DNA of 64,000 nt from NCBI RefSeq assembly GCF_014640815.1, contig NZ_BMHM01000001.1, positions 620,001 to 684,000 of the forward strand. Reading direction: 5' to 3'. Shown piece by piece: positions 1 through 7,908 of this stretch. Origin of the DNA: Vreelandella lutescens. Its GTDB lineage: Bacteria; Pseudomonadota; Gammaproteobacteria; Pseudomonadales; Halomonadaceae. The position numbers were made by a program, and so were the translations under genes. Numbering within the stretch: the first letter of the stretch is position 1; each line of letters starts with the position of its first letter. The notes under the pieces were generated by a model. The model was not told where the DNA came from. It worked only from the letters and a program-made list of their open reading frames with translations, and ran no database searches.

Positions 1-190
1 TCGAGGCGCATACAAGGCAAAATCAAGGCCTATGCGGAAGACCCGGAAAGCCAGCGCAATAATGTGAAAGCGTTGAAGGGGAGCGGGTATATTTGCCTGC
101 GGGTAGGTGATTGGCGGGTGATCCATCGACGAGCGCGGCGATGTGCTGGATATCATTAACATCGGTGCCCGTGGCGGTGTGTATCAATAG
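1..190 (+). pseudogene. RelE/ParE-type toxin, 5'-truncated by window and frameshifted
   Basis: The frame open from base 1 reads as the C-terminal half of a RelE/HigB-type mRNA interferase: the stretch LKGSGYICLRVGDWRVI is the usual late beta-hairpin of this family. After the second isoleucine (bases 121-123) the frame is lost and stops at a TAA near 163. Removing the single C at 124 restores VIIDERGDVLDII followed by IGARGGVYQ and a TAG at 188-190, which is the normal family C-terminus. The gene is therefore either broken by a 1-base insertion or carries a sequencing error. It lies 44 bases upstream of an intact HTH antitoxin, giving toxin-first order as in higBA. The start lies outside the window. 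Confidence 0.75.
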
Positions 191-234
191 CGCACCCATA
201 ATGCGCCCATAACAGCCAATGAACAGGAGGCGGC

Positions 235-597
235 ATGAGCGTCCCTCAAATTATTCAAACACCCACCGGTGAGAGATTGGTGGTGCTACCTGAGCAGGAG
301 TACCACGCGCTGCTTGCGCGGTTGGAAGATCAAGACGATATCAACGCAGCCAACGCTGTCGTAGCGCGCGGTGAAGAGTCGTTTCCCGAGGCGGTCGTGG
401 ATGCACTGCTGGAGGGTGTGGCCCCTGTGAAGGTGTACCGCGAATACCGTGGGCTGCGTGCAGGGGAGTTGGCGACAAAAGCAGGCATTAGCCAGGGCTA
501 CCTTTCCGAAATAGAGTCGGGTAAAAAAGGCGGCTCGCTGAGTGTGCTGAACCGCATTGCGGCCGCTTTAGAGGTTGAGTTACGTGACCTAACTTAA
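235..597 (+). CDS. XRE-family HTH antitoxin of a type II toxin-antitoxin pair
   Basis: This 120-residue protein follows the broken RelE-type toxin and starts after a good ribosome site (AGGAGG, 7 bases upstream of ATG). Residues 1-30 (IIQTPTGERLVVLPEQEYH) resemble the short beta-strand/helix leader of Phd- or RelB-like antitoxins. Residues 65-118 form an XRE helix-turn-helix (ELATKAGISQGYLSEIESG). The expected roles are neutralising the toxin and repressing the promoter. Because the toxin frame is disrupted, this may be an orphan antitoxin kept for regulation or for protection against related toxins. A plain XRE regulator is the alternative. Confidence 0.8.
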   Translation: MSVPQIIQTPTGERLVVLPEQEYHALLARLEDQDDINAANAVVARGEESFPEAVVDALLEGVAPVKVYREYRGLRAGELATKAGISQGYLSEIESGKKGGSLSVLNRIAAALEVELRDLT

Positions 598-629
598 CGT
601 CCATTTTTTCCTTGTGGATAGTTGAGCAG

Positions 630-658
630 CGCCTCGCCTTAAACGGCGGGGCGTTTTA
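630..658 (+). terminator. Intrinsic terminator after the antitoxin gene
   Basis: A 9-bp stem (bases 630-638 with 645-653, one G-U pair), a 6-base loop and a following TTTT lie 33 bases beyond the antitoxin stop codon. Confidence 0.65.
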
Positions 659-821
659 GTTGGTGGGGTACGCGCTGCTGTGCCGACTGTCTATAAGAGC
701 GGACCGTTGATGTGCGTTCGCATAAACCCCTGCATCACATTGCGTATTTTGTGGTCAAAAGCGGTATGGTGAGAGCCATTGCTGGGTAGGCAAGCGTGGA
801 TCATTGAGATGAGGAGTCGTT

Positions 822-1400
822 ATGGGGAAAACGCTAGGTTATGTTGGCGTGGCGCTAGTGGGGACCCTGCTGCTGTCCGGCTGTAGTGGGCCTGAGGAAG
901 AGGTTGCACAAACCCAACCACATTCCGTAGCTGAGGAGCGTGCTTCTGAACCGGAGCCGCCAGCACAGCAGGTGGAGCCGCTGGATGTCGCTATTTCTAC
1001 TTCTGCATCGCTCCGCGCTGATCGTCGTTTAATGGTGGAGGGCAATACGAATTTGCCCGATAACGCGCAGGTGCAGGTAATTATCGAGCGGGAGCTGAGT
1101 CGCGTACGTTGGCAAGCGCGCACCAGCGTGGTGAACGGTCAGTTTGAAGCGGGCCCGTTTGGCTCTGGAAGCGGGCTGCCGGACGGCGGTTATGTCGTCA
1201 CTGTGCAGTTGGGCGAAGCCACCGTGCAGCCCCTAAGCGTACAGGCGCGTATTGGTACGCAGGGCGAACACTTGGCGGGAGAGCTCGTCAGCCAATCCCG
1301 CCACGGGTTAGGGCAGGTAGCCACCTACTCGCGCCGTTTCTTGGTGGGCAGTGAACCAAGACGAACGCGCGACCAGGTGGATGTTATTGAGGACAACTAA
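822..1400 (+). CDS. Putative outer-envelope lipoprotein, function unknown
   Basis: The 192-residue product begins with a type II signal peptide ending in the lipobox LSGC (Cys21), so it should be lipidated after signal peptidase II cleavage. An acidic, proline-rich linker (about residues 24-55) follows, and then a domain of roughly 85 residues with alternating strand pattern (SASLRADRRLMVEGNTNLP, later LPDGGYVVTVQLG) that looks like an Ig-like or Big-type beta-sandwich. The C-terminus is charged. ATG at 822 has a strong GAGGAG site. It is a single gene between a terminator and a convergent regulator. I do not recognise a named family. Confidence 0.75.
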   Translation: MGKTLGYVGVALVGTLLLSGCSGPEEEVAQTQPHSVAEERASEPEPPAQQVEPLDVAISTSASLRADRRLMVEGNTNLPDNAQVQVIIERELSRVRWQARTSVVNGQFEAGPFGSGSGLPDGGYVVTVQLGEATVQPLSVQARIGTQGEHLAGELVSQSRHGLGQVATYSRRFLVGSEPRRTRDQVDVIEDN

Positions 1401-1417
1401 GGGGGGAGGTAGTTGCT

Positions 1418-1942
1418 TTAGGCAGGACACCAGTGCGCTAACAGCACCGCATGAATCGAGGTGTCGCTGGGCGCTTTTGCAAAGTGCTCAATGACAAAAC
1501 GGTCATCACGCTGGATAAGGTAATGGCCTGCTTTGTGGAACACATGCGTTGGGCCAAGCAGGAGCAAGTCACCGGATGCAACGGGTGAGAAATCCGTGTC
1601 TTTGTCAGGCGTGGCCATCACGCAGGGCGCTTTCCAATCAATCTTCAGCGGCAGATGATGCGGGACAGTAATCGTTGTAGCCTGAACCTGTTCCCAGGGG
1701 AGGGGACCTGTATGGCTCAGGGTTAACAGTTGAGGCGCACTGTCACCTTCTAAAAGGGTAGCCAGCGAACAATCAAGGGCATCGGCGAGCGCCACTAAGC
1801 GCTCGTGACCGATCTGTTTGATCGCCCCGGACTCCCAGTAAGAAATGGTGACATCTGACACGCCAACTTTACGAGCAAGGGCAGCTTTGTTGAGCTTGGC
1901 CCGAAGCCGCAGTTGCTTGATACGTGAGCCTAGCGATTCCAT
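1418..1942 (-). CDS. XRE-family regulator with S24/LexA-like C-terminal domain
   Basis: Residues 5-65 form an XRE helix-turn-helix (IKQLRLRAKLNKAALARKVG, then VSDVTISYWESG). The C-terminal 100 residues resemble the S24 domain of CI/LexA repressors (PVASGDLLLLGP, then GHYLIQRDDRFVIEHF). I cannot place the usual Ser/Lys autocleavage pair, so this may be a non-cleaving dimerisation domain. The length (174 aa) is close to small phage-like repressors, but no phage genes are nearby. ATG at 1942 follows AGGAAA. Its target is unknown. The 288-base gap to gltX contains a short TGTTC...GAACA dyad around 2035-2052 that could be an operator. Confidence 0.75.
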   Translation of the reverse strand: MESLGSRIKQLRLRAKLNKAALARKVGVSDVTISYWESGAIKQIGHERLVALADALDCSLATLLEGDSAPQLLTLSHTGPLPWEQVQATTITVPHHLPLKIDWKAPCVMATPDKDTDFSPVASGDLLLLGPTHVFHKAGHYLIQRDDRFVIEHFAKAPSDTSIHAVLLAHWCPA

Positions 1943-2168
1943 TTCATTTTCCTGTCGATGAGCTAAATCAGCTCGTTGAATGTACTTCCGCCCTCATAGA
2001 GCGGCGCTCTGATCATGCAGAGAAAGGTGCAACCTGTTCTCATGTATGAACACGAATCATAGGTACTACGCCATACTAAGCGATTGTGCTTTAACGCGCA
2101 TCTTCCTATCAATGATCCTTAAGCTTTCGATCAGACGCTTTTAAGGCAAACTCGTTCCCTTACGAAGG

Positions 2169-2197
2169 CTGTTGGTTGCTCTAAGGGTGCGTATAAT
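2169..2197 (+). promoter_or_regulatory. Probable sigma-70 promoter of gltX
   Basis: A perfect TATAAT -10 box at 2192-2197 lies about 34 bases upstream of the gltX start. The -35 (CTGTTG at 2169-2174, 17-base spacer) is weak. The predicted leader is short. Confidence 0.5.
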
Positions 2198-2230
2198 GAC
2201 GCCACGCTTAATAGCCAAAAGGACATGTTG

Positions 2231-3709
2231 ATGACCGTACGTACTCGCATCGCGCCTTCTCCTACCGGAGATCCGCACGTAGGCACTGCCTATATTGCGC
2301 TGTTTAATCTTTGCTTTGCTCGTCAGCATGGCGGCCAGTTCATTCTGCGAATTGAAGATACTGATCAGGTACGCTCTACCCCTGAATCAGAACAGATGAT
2401 TCTCGACTCTCTGCGTTGGTTGGGGCTTGAGTGGGATGAAGGCCCGGATGTAGGCGGCCCTCATGGCCCTTATCGGCAAAGCGAGCGGGGCGACATTTAC
2501 GCGCAGTACGCCCAGCAGCTGCTAGATGCGGGGCACGCCTTTAAGTGCTACCGCACCAGCGAAGAGCTGGATGAGCTGCGTGAATCACGTAAAGAGGCAG
2601 GCCTGCACTTAGCGCTAAAGCCCGCCGATTTAGCCATGGGCGCAGGTGAGCAGGCGCGTCGTGAGCAAGAGGGCTGGCCGTATGTGATCCGTATGAACGT
2701 GCCCAGCGAAGGCGCGTGCGTGGTGAACGATATGCTGCGCGGTACGATTGAGGTGGAGTGGGCGCAGGTGGACGCGCAAATCCTCATGAAGTCAGACGGT
2801 ATGCCCACGTACCACCTAGCCAACGTGGTGGACGACCACTTGATGGGCATTACCCACGTGCTGCGTGGCGAGGAGTGGATCAATTCCGCGCCTAAACACC
2901 AGTTGTTGTATGAGTATTTTGGTTGGGAAATGCCGCAGCTGTGCCACATGCCACTACTGCGTAATCCTGATAAGTCTAAGCTCTCCAAGCGTAAAAACCC
3001 GACGTCGATTAACTACTATCGCCGGATGGGCTTTCTGCCACAGGCGGTGACTAACTATCTCGGGCGCATGGGCTGGTCGATGCCCGATGAGCGCGAAAAA
3101 TTCAGCTTGGCCGACATGATGGCAGAGTTTGATATTCAGCGTGTTTCCCTAGGCGGGCCTGTGTTTGACCTGGAGAAATTGACGTGGCTAAACGGCGTTT
3201 ATATCCGTGAAGACCTGGATGACGATGCACTGTTGCAGGCACTGCGCGAGTGGGCGTTTAACGATGCTTACGTGAAGCAGATTTTGCCGCAGGTACGCCC
3301 ACGGGTAGAGACGCTTTCACAAGTAGTTCCGCTGGCAGGTCACTTCTTCTCTGGGTTACCTACGCTCACGAAAGATGATTTCGACAGTGTGAAGCTGGAT
3401 AACGAAGAGCTGGTCAAGCTGCTGCAGTTCTTGGTGTGGCGTTTTGAAAACGTCCCGGCGTGGCATAAAGAGGCCCTGCTCGCGGAAGTCAAAGCCTTGG
3501 CAGAGCACTTTGAGCTAAAAATGAAGGCGTTCCTGGCACCGGTGTTTATTGCGATTACAGGCAGCACGTCAAGCACGTCGGTGATGGACGCCATGGCTAT
3601 TTTAGGCTCAGACGTGACCCGTGCACGCCTGCGTAGCGCGATTGAGGTGCTGGGTGGTGTTTCGAAGAAGCAGGCGAAACGCTTCGAGAAAGAGTACCGC
3701 GACCTGTAA
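2231..3709 (+). CDS. gltX: Glutamyl-tRNA synthetase
   Basis: Class I aminoacyl-tRNA synthetase that charges tRNA-Glu with glutamate. The N-terminus [18 protein letters not shown] contains the HIGH-type signature (HVGT), and SKLSKRKN near residue 255 is the KMSKS-type loop. The length (492 aa) is normal for bacterial GluRS, with the C-terminal anticodon-binding helical domain present. ATG at 2225 lies only 2 bases from the AGGA site, while ATG at 2231 has normal spacing, so 2231 is chosen. Downstream are a hairpin terminator and then tRNA-Ala and tRNA-Glu, so the enzyme sits next to its own tRNA substrate. Confidence 0.96.
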   Translation: MTVRTRIAPSPTGDPHVGTAYIALFNLCFARQHGGQFILRIEDTDQVRSTPESEQMILDSLRWLGLEWDEGPDVGGPHGPYRQSERGDIYAQYAQQLLDAGHAFKCYRTSEELDELRESRKEAGLHLALKPADLAMGAGEQARREQEGWPYVIRMNVPSEGACVVNDMLRGTIEVEWAQVDAQILMKSDGMPTYHLANVVDDHLMGITHVLRGEEWINSAPKHQLLYEYFGWEMPQLCHMPLLRNPDKSKLSKRKNPTSINYYRRMGFLPQAVTNYLGRMGWSMPDEREKFSLADMMAEFDIQRVSLGGPVFDLEKLTWLNGVYIREDLDDDALLQALREWAFNDAYVKQILPQVRPRVETLSQVVPLAGHFFSGLPTLTKDDFDSVKLDNEELVKLLQFLVWRFENVPAWHKEALLAEVKALAEHFELKMKAFLAPVFIAITGSTSSTSVMDAMAILGSDVTRARLRSAIEVLGGVSKKQAKRFEKEYRDL

Positions 3710-3735
3710 GTTATCATCGTTATTGTCGATAGAAG

Positions 3736-3775
3736 AGCGCCGCGCAATCGTAGCGTGAGAGCGTGGCGTTTTCTT
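3736..3775 (+). terminator. Probable terminator after gltX
   Basis: A 10-bp stem (3736-3745 with 3761-3770, two G-U pairs) with a 15-base loop is followed by TTTTCTTC. It separates gltX from the tRNA promoter. Confidence 0.55.
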
Positions 3776-3787
3776 CGATAAATAGGC

Positions 3788-3816
3788 TTGACGAAGATCA
3801 GGCGAATCAGTAATAT
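3788..3816 (+). promoter_or_regulatory. Sigma-70 promoter of the tRNA-Ala/tRNA-Glu unit
   Basis: TTGACG (3788-3793), a 17-base spacer and TAATAT (3811-3816) lie 22 bases before the mature tRNA-Ala 5' end. The bases after the -10 (ACGCTCCGTC) are GC-rich, as in stringently controlled stable-RNA promoters. Confidence 0.8.
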
Positions 3817-3838
3817 ACGCTCCGTCTTCAAGACATGT

Positions 3839-3914
3839 GGGGCCTTAGCTCAGCTGGGAGAGCGCAACACTGGCAGTGTTGAGGTCAGCGGTTCGATCCC
3901 GCTAGGCTCCACCA
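3839..3914 (+). tRNA. tRNA-Ala (anticodon GGC)
   Basis: This is a 76-base cloverleaf with CCA encoded. The acceptor arm GGGGCCU pairs with AGGCUCC (one G-U), the anticodon loop is CTGGCAG closed by CAACA/TGTTG, and the T arm contains GGTTCGATCC. Anticodon GGC reads GCC and GCU alanine codons. Confidence 0.95.
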
Positions 3915-3964
3915 ATATCGGCTACGCTGATACTGTACTGTCGAAGGCTTTTTAGGTCAGATAC

Positions 3965-4040
3965 GTCCCATTCGTCTAGTGGTCTAGGACACCGCCCTTT
4001 CACGGCGGTAACAAGGGTTCGAACCCCTTATGGGACGCCA
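3965..4040 (+). tRNA. tRNA-Glu (anticodon TTC)
   Basis: This is a 76-base cloverleaf with CCA encoded. The acceptor arm GTCCCAT pairs with ATGGGAC, and the anticodon loop CTTTCAC is closed by CCGCC/GGCGG. It lies 50 bases after tRNA-Ala and is probably cotranscribed from the same promoter. Confidence 0.95.
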
Positions 4041-4416
4041 CCTCGTTTTATCTGCTTCCTCAAAATATTCTGATTAGCAAATAGCAATGAGTCTTCTCAA
4101 TTGCTTATTTTGCATTCCTGTCGTTTAGAACTTGCGTCTATTTCACGCGTTTTTTATCAATATTGTGCTTGACTTGTCCACTTTTGCATTTCTGTGAAGG
4201 GGGTTGTGCACAACCACATAAATATGACGCAAAAAATCAGCGATTTAGCTTAATCTCTTTAAAATCAATAGCTTATATTAGGTCAAAAAATGACCAATTT
4301 AAGGCTGGGTCACTGTTCATGGCGATTCTGGGACGTTTTCTAGTGGTTGTGAACAGGGTTATCCACAGATAGTGTGGAAAACCCTGTCCAGGCTGGCAGT
4401 GCCAGAAAGTCAAGCG
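4041..4416. other. AT-rich gene-free region with DnaA-box-like sequences
   Basis: These 376 bases between tRNA-Glu and a convergent dehydrogenase hold no credible gene. They are much richer in A+T than the flanks, especially 4050-4300. They contain TTGTGCACA (4204-4212, itself part of the palindrome TTGTGCACAA), TTGTCCACT (near 4174), a perfect TTATCCACA (4359-4367) and, on the other strand, TTTTCCACA (4373-4381). The TTNTNCACA pattern is the relaxed DnaA-box consensus. Possible roles are a DnaA-binding locus of datA/DARS type, an origin-like remnant, or a small RNA gene. Confidence 0.5.
4353..4387. repeat. Hairpin formed by two inverted DnaA-box-like sequences
   Basis: The arms 4353-4367 and 4373-4387 are 15 bases each, complementary except for one position, around a 5-base loop (GATAG). 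Each arm contains a DnaA box or a one-mismatch version of it. No T-tract follows on the plus strand, so a simple terminator is less likely. Confidence 0.7.
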
Positions 4417-5298
4417 TTATTCAGGCTTGCGCAGACGCTTTAATAACGATGAAGTATCCCAGCGGCCGCCTTCCATCCTCTGTACGTCGGCATAAAATTG
4501 ATCAACCAGCGCGGTGACGGGAAGGGTGGCATTTAGCCTGCGTGCTTGCTCTAGGCAAATGCCCAGATCTTTACGCATCCAATCAACGGCAAAGCCGTGA
4601 TTGTACTCATTGGCAATCATCGTTTTGTGGCGGTTCTCCATCTGCCATGAGCCCGCGGCACCTTTGGAGATCACATCAATCACTTGATGCTGATCTAGCC
4701 CTGCCTGTTCCGCAAAATGCAGCCCTTCTGCCAGACCCTGTACTAAACCAGCAATGCAAATTTGATTGACCATCTTGGTGAGCTGGCCGCTGCTGGCGGG
4801 TCCCATCAGTGTCACGGCCCGGGCGTAATGATTGAGAAGGGGAGCGACCGCATCGAAGTGCGCCTGCTCGCCGCCACACATAATCGTCAGCGCGCCGTTC
4901 TCAGCGCCTTGCTGCCCGCCGGAAACGGGAGCATCGATAAACGCTACGCCCTGTTCACGGCATGCCGTATTCAGCTCCAAGGCCAAATCTGCCGATGCAG
5001 TGGTGTGGTCAACAAGGTAGCTGCCGCTGGCCATGGTGGTGAGCACGCCATCGCTCCCCGTGGTGACCTGACGAACGTCGTCGTCATTACCGACACATAC
5101 CAGGACTAAATCAGCGCCTTTGGCGGCTTCAGCAGGGGTGGTGTGCGCTGTGCCGCCAAACGCCTTGGCCCACGCCTCTGCCTTGCTCTGGGTGCGGTTA
5201 TACACGCGGGTGGTCAGGCCTTGCTTAGCAAGGTGGCCCGCCATGGGGTAGCCCATTACGCCTAGGCCGATAAAGGCAACAGTGGTTATGGATTGCAT
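4417..5298 (-). CDS. NAD(P)-dependent beta-hydroxyacid dehydrogenase (3-hydroxyisobutyrate dehydrogenase / tartronate semialdehyde reductase family)
   Basis: The N-terminal Rossmann fold carries the glycine motif FIGLGVMGYPMAGHL. The substrate-binding signature DAPVSGGQQGAENGAL and the catalytic-lysine region GQLTKMVNQI are both present, and the length (293 aa) is normal. The reading frame extends upstream to 5370, but AAAGGTG lies properly spaced before ATG at 5298, and the upstream part overlaps the gltA terminator. The substrate cannot be told from sequence; 3-hydroxyisobutyrate, tartronate semialdehyde and gamma-hydroxybutyrate-type substrates are all possible. It is a single gene downstream of and parallel to gltA. 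Confidence 0.85.
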   Translation of the reverse strand: MQSITTVAFIGLGVMGYPMAGHLAKQGLTTRVYNRTQSKAEAWAKAFGGTAHTTPAEAAKGADLVLVCVGNDDDVRQVTTGSDGVLTTMASGSYLVDHTTASADLALELNTACREQGVAFIDAPVSGGQQGAENGALTIMCGGEQAHFDAVAPLLNHYARAVTLMGPASSGQLTKMVNQICIAGLVQGLAEGLHFAEQAGLDQHQVIDVISKGAAGSWQMENRHKTMIANEYNHGFAVDWMRKDLGICLEQARRLNATLPVTALVDQFYADVQRMEGGRWDTSSLLKRLRKPE

Positions 5299-5340
5299 AA
5301 AACACCTTTGTTGTTGGTAAGTCGTGGGTTGAGAGCAAAC

Positions 5341-5366
5341 AAAAGGCCACCCTTGGGTGGCCTTTG
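5341..5366 (-). terminator. Intrinsic terminator of gltA
   Basis: A perfect 11-bp stem (5342-5352 with 5355-5365) is followed on the minus strand by TTTTGTTTG, 45 bases after the gltA stop codon. Confidence 0.8.
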
Positions 5367-5411
5367 TCATCCTATGTATCCATCAGAGTGGATCGATGCG
5401 TCAACAGTCGA

Positions 5412-6698
5412 TCACTTTGTTGGATAGTCACGTTTTTCGTGACCAATATACAGCTGGCGCGGACGGCCAATTTTGTAGCTTTCGCTCAGCATTTCGTGCC
5501 AATGAGAGATCCAGCCAATGGTGCGCGATACCGCGAAGATCACGGTGAACATATTAGTCGGAATGCCCATGGCTTTCAGAATAATGCCGGAGTAGAAGTC
5601 CACGTTCGGGTACAGTTTGCGCTCGATGAAGTACTCATCTTCCAGAGCAATCTGTTCCAAGCGCTTAGCGATTTTGAGCTGCGGGTCGTCAGCCATGCCG
5701 AGTTCGGCAAGCACTTCATCGCAGGTCTCTTTCATCACTTTGGCGCGCGGGTCGAAGTTGCGGTAAACGCGGTGACCAAAGCCCATCAGCTTGAACGGGT
5801 CGTTCTTATCTTTGGCTTTATCCACGAAGCGCTGAATGTTCTCTTCTGAGTCGTCGCCGATCTCATCAAGCATATTCAGTACGGCTTCGTTCGCACCACC
5901 GTGCGCCGGGCCCCACAGTGCCGCGATGCCAGCACTGATACAGGCAAACGGGTTGGCACCGGTAGAGCCTGCTAAGCGAACAGTAGAGGTAGAGGCGTTC
6001 TGCTCGTGGTCCGCATGCAGCATAAAGATGCGGTCCATGGCTTTCGCGTATACCGGATTGATTTTGTACTCTTCGCACGGGTTGCTGAACATCATGTAGA
6101 GGAAGTTCTCTGCATAGCTCAGGTCGTTGCGCGGGTAGTTGAAGGGCTGGCCAACGTTATACTTGTGCGACATTGCTGCCAGAGTGGGCATTTTCGCAAT
6201 GAGGCGAATAGCGCTGATCACCCGATCTTCTTCCTGGGTGATGTCCATATGGTCATGATAGAAGGCTGCCAAGCCGCCTACCACACCGCACAAAATCGAC
6301 ATCGGGTGCGCGTCACGGCGGAACCCTTTGAAGAAGTTGTTAATCTGGTCGTGCACCATGGTGTGATTGCGAATGCGTGATTCGAAATCAGCGTACTGCT
6401 CATCATTGGGCAGCTCACCAAACAGTAGGGTGTAACAAACTTCTACAAAATTAGACTCTTTCGCCAGTTGATCAATGGGGTAGCCGCGGTGCAGCAGTAC
6501 GCCCTTGCCGCCATCAATGTAGGTGATTGCGGACTGGCAGGAAGAGGTGGCCATAAAGCCGGGGTCGTAGGTAAACAGGCCTTCAGCACCTAAGCCGCGC
6601 ACGTCGATGACGTCGGGGCCAAGTGTGCCGGAATACATGGGTAGCTCGATCGTTTTATCAAGACCGTCTACCGTCAATGTCGCTTTCCTGTCAGCCAT
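5412..6698 (-). CDS. gltA: Citrate synthase (type II)
   Basis: Condenses acetyl-CoA and oxaloacetate at the entry of the TCA cycle. The 428-residue length and motifs match the hexameric, NADH-sensitive type II enzyme of Gram-negative bacteria: the small beta-rich N-terminal domain, [14 protein letters not shown] and [14 protein letters not shown] with catalytic histidines, and [15 protein letters not shown] with the last catalytic His and substrate arginine. It is divergent from sdhC with a strong promoter of its own. ATG at 6698 follows AAAGGAGG. Confidence 0.97.
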   Translation of the reverse strand: MADRKATLTVDGLDKTIELPMYSGTLGPDVIDVRGLGAEGLFTYDPGFMATSSCQSAITYIDGGKGVLLHRGYPIDQLAKESNFVEVCYTLLFGELPNDEQYADFESRIRNHTMVHDQINNFFKGFRRDAHPMSILCGVVGGLAAFYHDHMDITQEEDRVISAIRLIAKMPTLAAMSHKYNVGQPFNYPRNDLSYAENFLYMMFSNPCEEYKINPVYAKAMDRIFMLHADHEQNASTSTVRLAGSTGANPFACISAGIAALWGPAHGGANEAVLNMLDEIGDDSEENIQRFVDKAKDKNDPFKLMGFGHRVYRNFDPRAKVMKETCDEVLAELGMADDPQLKIAKRLEQIALEDEYFIERKLYPNVDFYSGIILKAMGIPTNMFTVIFAVSRTIGWISHWHEMLSESYKIGRPRQLYIGHEKRDYPTK

Positions 6699-6773
6699 GC
6701 TGGCCTCCTTTCGAATTCGGTTTGGGACGTAAAGTCGTTGTTTCGCATACCGCGCCGGCGAAAAGGCTTGCCC

Positions 6774-6801
6774 ACTATAGAAGTGTGCGACATTTTGTCA
6801 A
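6774..6801 (-). promoter_or_regulatory. Sigma-70 promoter of gltA
   Basis: On the minus strand, a consensus TTGACA (6801-6796), a 16-base spacer and TATAGT (6779-6774) lie 75 bases upstream of the gltA start. The gap 6699-7174 is otherwise gene-free and also holds the sdh leader. Confidence 0.8.
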
Positions 6802-7128
6802 TTAGCCTAAGCGCTAGGTATGCTTGTACAGACATTGTTGTTTTGAATAATTTTTGTATATGATGAACTGGGTGTTCATAATAGCTAAGTGCCAGAGGAT
6901 TGACGATACGTTACCAGGCTTATCAAACCATCAATCTCCTGTCACTATAACCATGCTGCATCGCAAAATCGACTCGGGTTGGCGGCATTTTTCTTGCACC
7001 ATGGTCGAGTTAAGCCTGAGATCGGTTTGTCAGCAGGGGCTAAGGTTCTTATAATCCACGGCGCGCGACCGGCAGGTAGGTGGTCGTGCCCGACTTGGCA
7101 ACGGCCGAGCCCCTTCCAGCAACCACTG

Positions 7129-7164
7129 CCCGCTCGGGCTATGCCCGACCTGTCGCAGAGCGGG
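7129..7164 (+). promoter_or_regulatory. Nested hairpin just upstream of the sdhC ribosome site
   Basis: The outer arms CCCGCTC (7129-7135) and GAGCGGG (7158-7164) enclose an inner GGGC/GCCC hairpin (7136-7146). The structure ends immediately before the purine-rich AAGAGAG that should serve as the sdhC ribosome site. It could tune translation of the whole sdh operon. No protein-binding consensus was recognised. Confidence 0.5.
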
Positions 7165-7186
7165 CCAAGAGAGTGTGTATAACGCC

Positions 7187-7564
7187 GTGAATAGCAAACG
7201 ACCCGTAAACCTAGACCTAACTACGATACATTTCCCACTGCCGGCGCTAACGTCGATTACACACCGTATTACGGGTGTCATCCTGTTCGTTGGTCTGATC
7301 TTCGCTTTTTGGGCGTTGGGTAAATCCCTGTCATCTCCGGCTGGCTTTGATGCTGTCAGCAGTGCCTTAGCTAACAACTTCTTCGCCAAGTTCGTTGCGT
7401 GGGGGCTGCTGTCTGCCCTGGCATTCCACTTTGTGGCGGGCACTAAGCACCTGCTGATGGACGCCAATATTGGTGTGACCTTAGAAGGTGGCGTTAAAAA
7501 AGCACAGGCTACCGTTGTAGTGAGTGCGGTTCTGATTATTCTGGCAGGAGTTTGGGTATGGTAA
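7187..7564 (+). CDS. sdhC: Succinate dehydrogenase cytochrome b556 subunit
   Basis: Membrane anchor of complex II that helps bind heme b and ubiquinone. The N-terminus NSKRPVNLDLTTIHFPLPA is typical, followed by SITHRITGV at the quinone site and three transmembrane helices. HFVAGTKHLLMD supplies the heme histidine region. An in-frame GTG exists at 7175, but it directly abuts the AAGAGAG ribosome site, whereas GTG at 7187 gives the usual N-terminus at 125 aa, so 7187 is preferred. First gene of sdhCDAB; it overlaps sdhD. Confidence 0.93.
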   Translation: MNSKRPVNLDLTTIHFPLPALTSITHRITGVILFVGLIFAFWALGKSLSSPAGFDAVSSALANNFFAKFVAWGLLSALAFHFVAGTKHLLMDANIGVTLEGGVKKAQATVVVSAVLIILAGVWVW

Positions 7565-7905
7565 CCAACATCACAAGTTTTGGCCGCAGTGGTCTATCCG
7601 ACTGGCTGATGCAGCGCGTGTCTGCAGTGATCCTGGCCCTTTATACGGTCTTCGTGGTTGCCTACCTGCTGTTTAACCCGAACCTGGATTACTACACCTG
7701 GAGCGGCCTGTTTGAGCAGACGTGGATGCGTATTTTCTCGCTACTCGCGTTTGTTTCCATCGCCGCGCACGCCTGGATCGGTCTGTGGACAGTCACCACC
7801 GATTACCTCAAGTCCACTCGCCTGCGCGTGGGTGCCCAGACGCTGATCATTCTGGCCATCTTCGTGTACCTGGTGTGGGGCATTCAAATTCTGTGGGGAG
7901 CTTGA
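7558..7905 (+). CDS. sdhD: Succinate dehydrogenase membrane anchor subunit
   Basis: Second membrane anchor of complex II, 115 aa with three predicted helices. The start MVTNITSFGRSGLSDWLMQR is typical of SdhD. HAWIGLWTVTTDYLK holds the heme-ligand His and the quinone-site Asp-Tyr. ATG at 7558 lies 7 bases after CAGGAG and overlaps the sdhC stop by 7 bases, which indicates translational coupling. An upstream TTG at 7552 is too close to the ribosome site. Confidence 0.93.
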   Translation: MVTNITSFGRSGLSDWLMQRVSAVILALYTVFVVAYLLFNPNLDYYTWSGLFEQTWMRIFSLLAFVSIAAHAWIGLWTVTTDYLKSTRLRVGAQTLIILAIFVYLVWGIQILWGA

Positions 7906-7908
7906 TAC

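Noticed and set aside
4163-4372. A 69-residue open frame in the AT-rich gap
   Set aside because: It has no ribosome site, no family resemblance, and runs through the DnaA-box hairpin. Composition suggests non-coding DNA.
4041-4416. A dif/XerCD site or a full oriC
   Set aside because: No match to the 28-base dif layout was found, and only two good DnaA boxes plus weaker ones are present; dnaA, dnaN, rpmH and mnmG are not nearby.
6854-7182. Two short open frames in the gltA-sdhC gap
   Set aside because: Neither has a ribosome site or family resemblance; the region reads as promoter and leader DNA.
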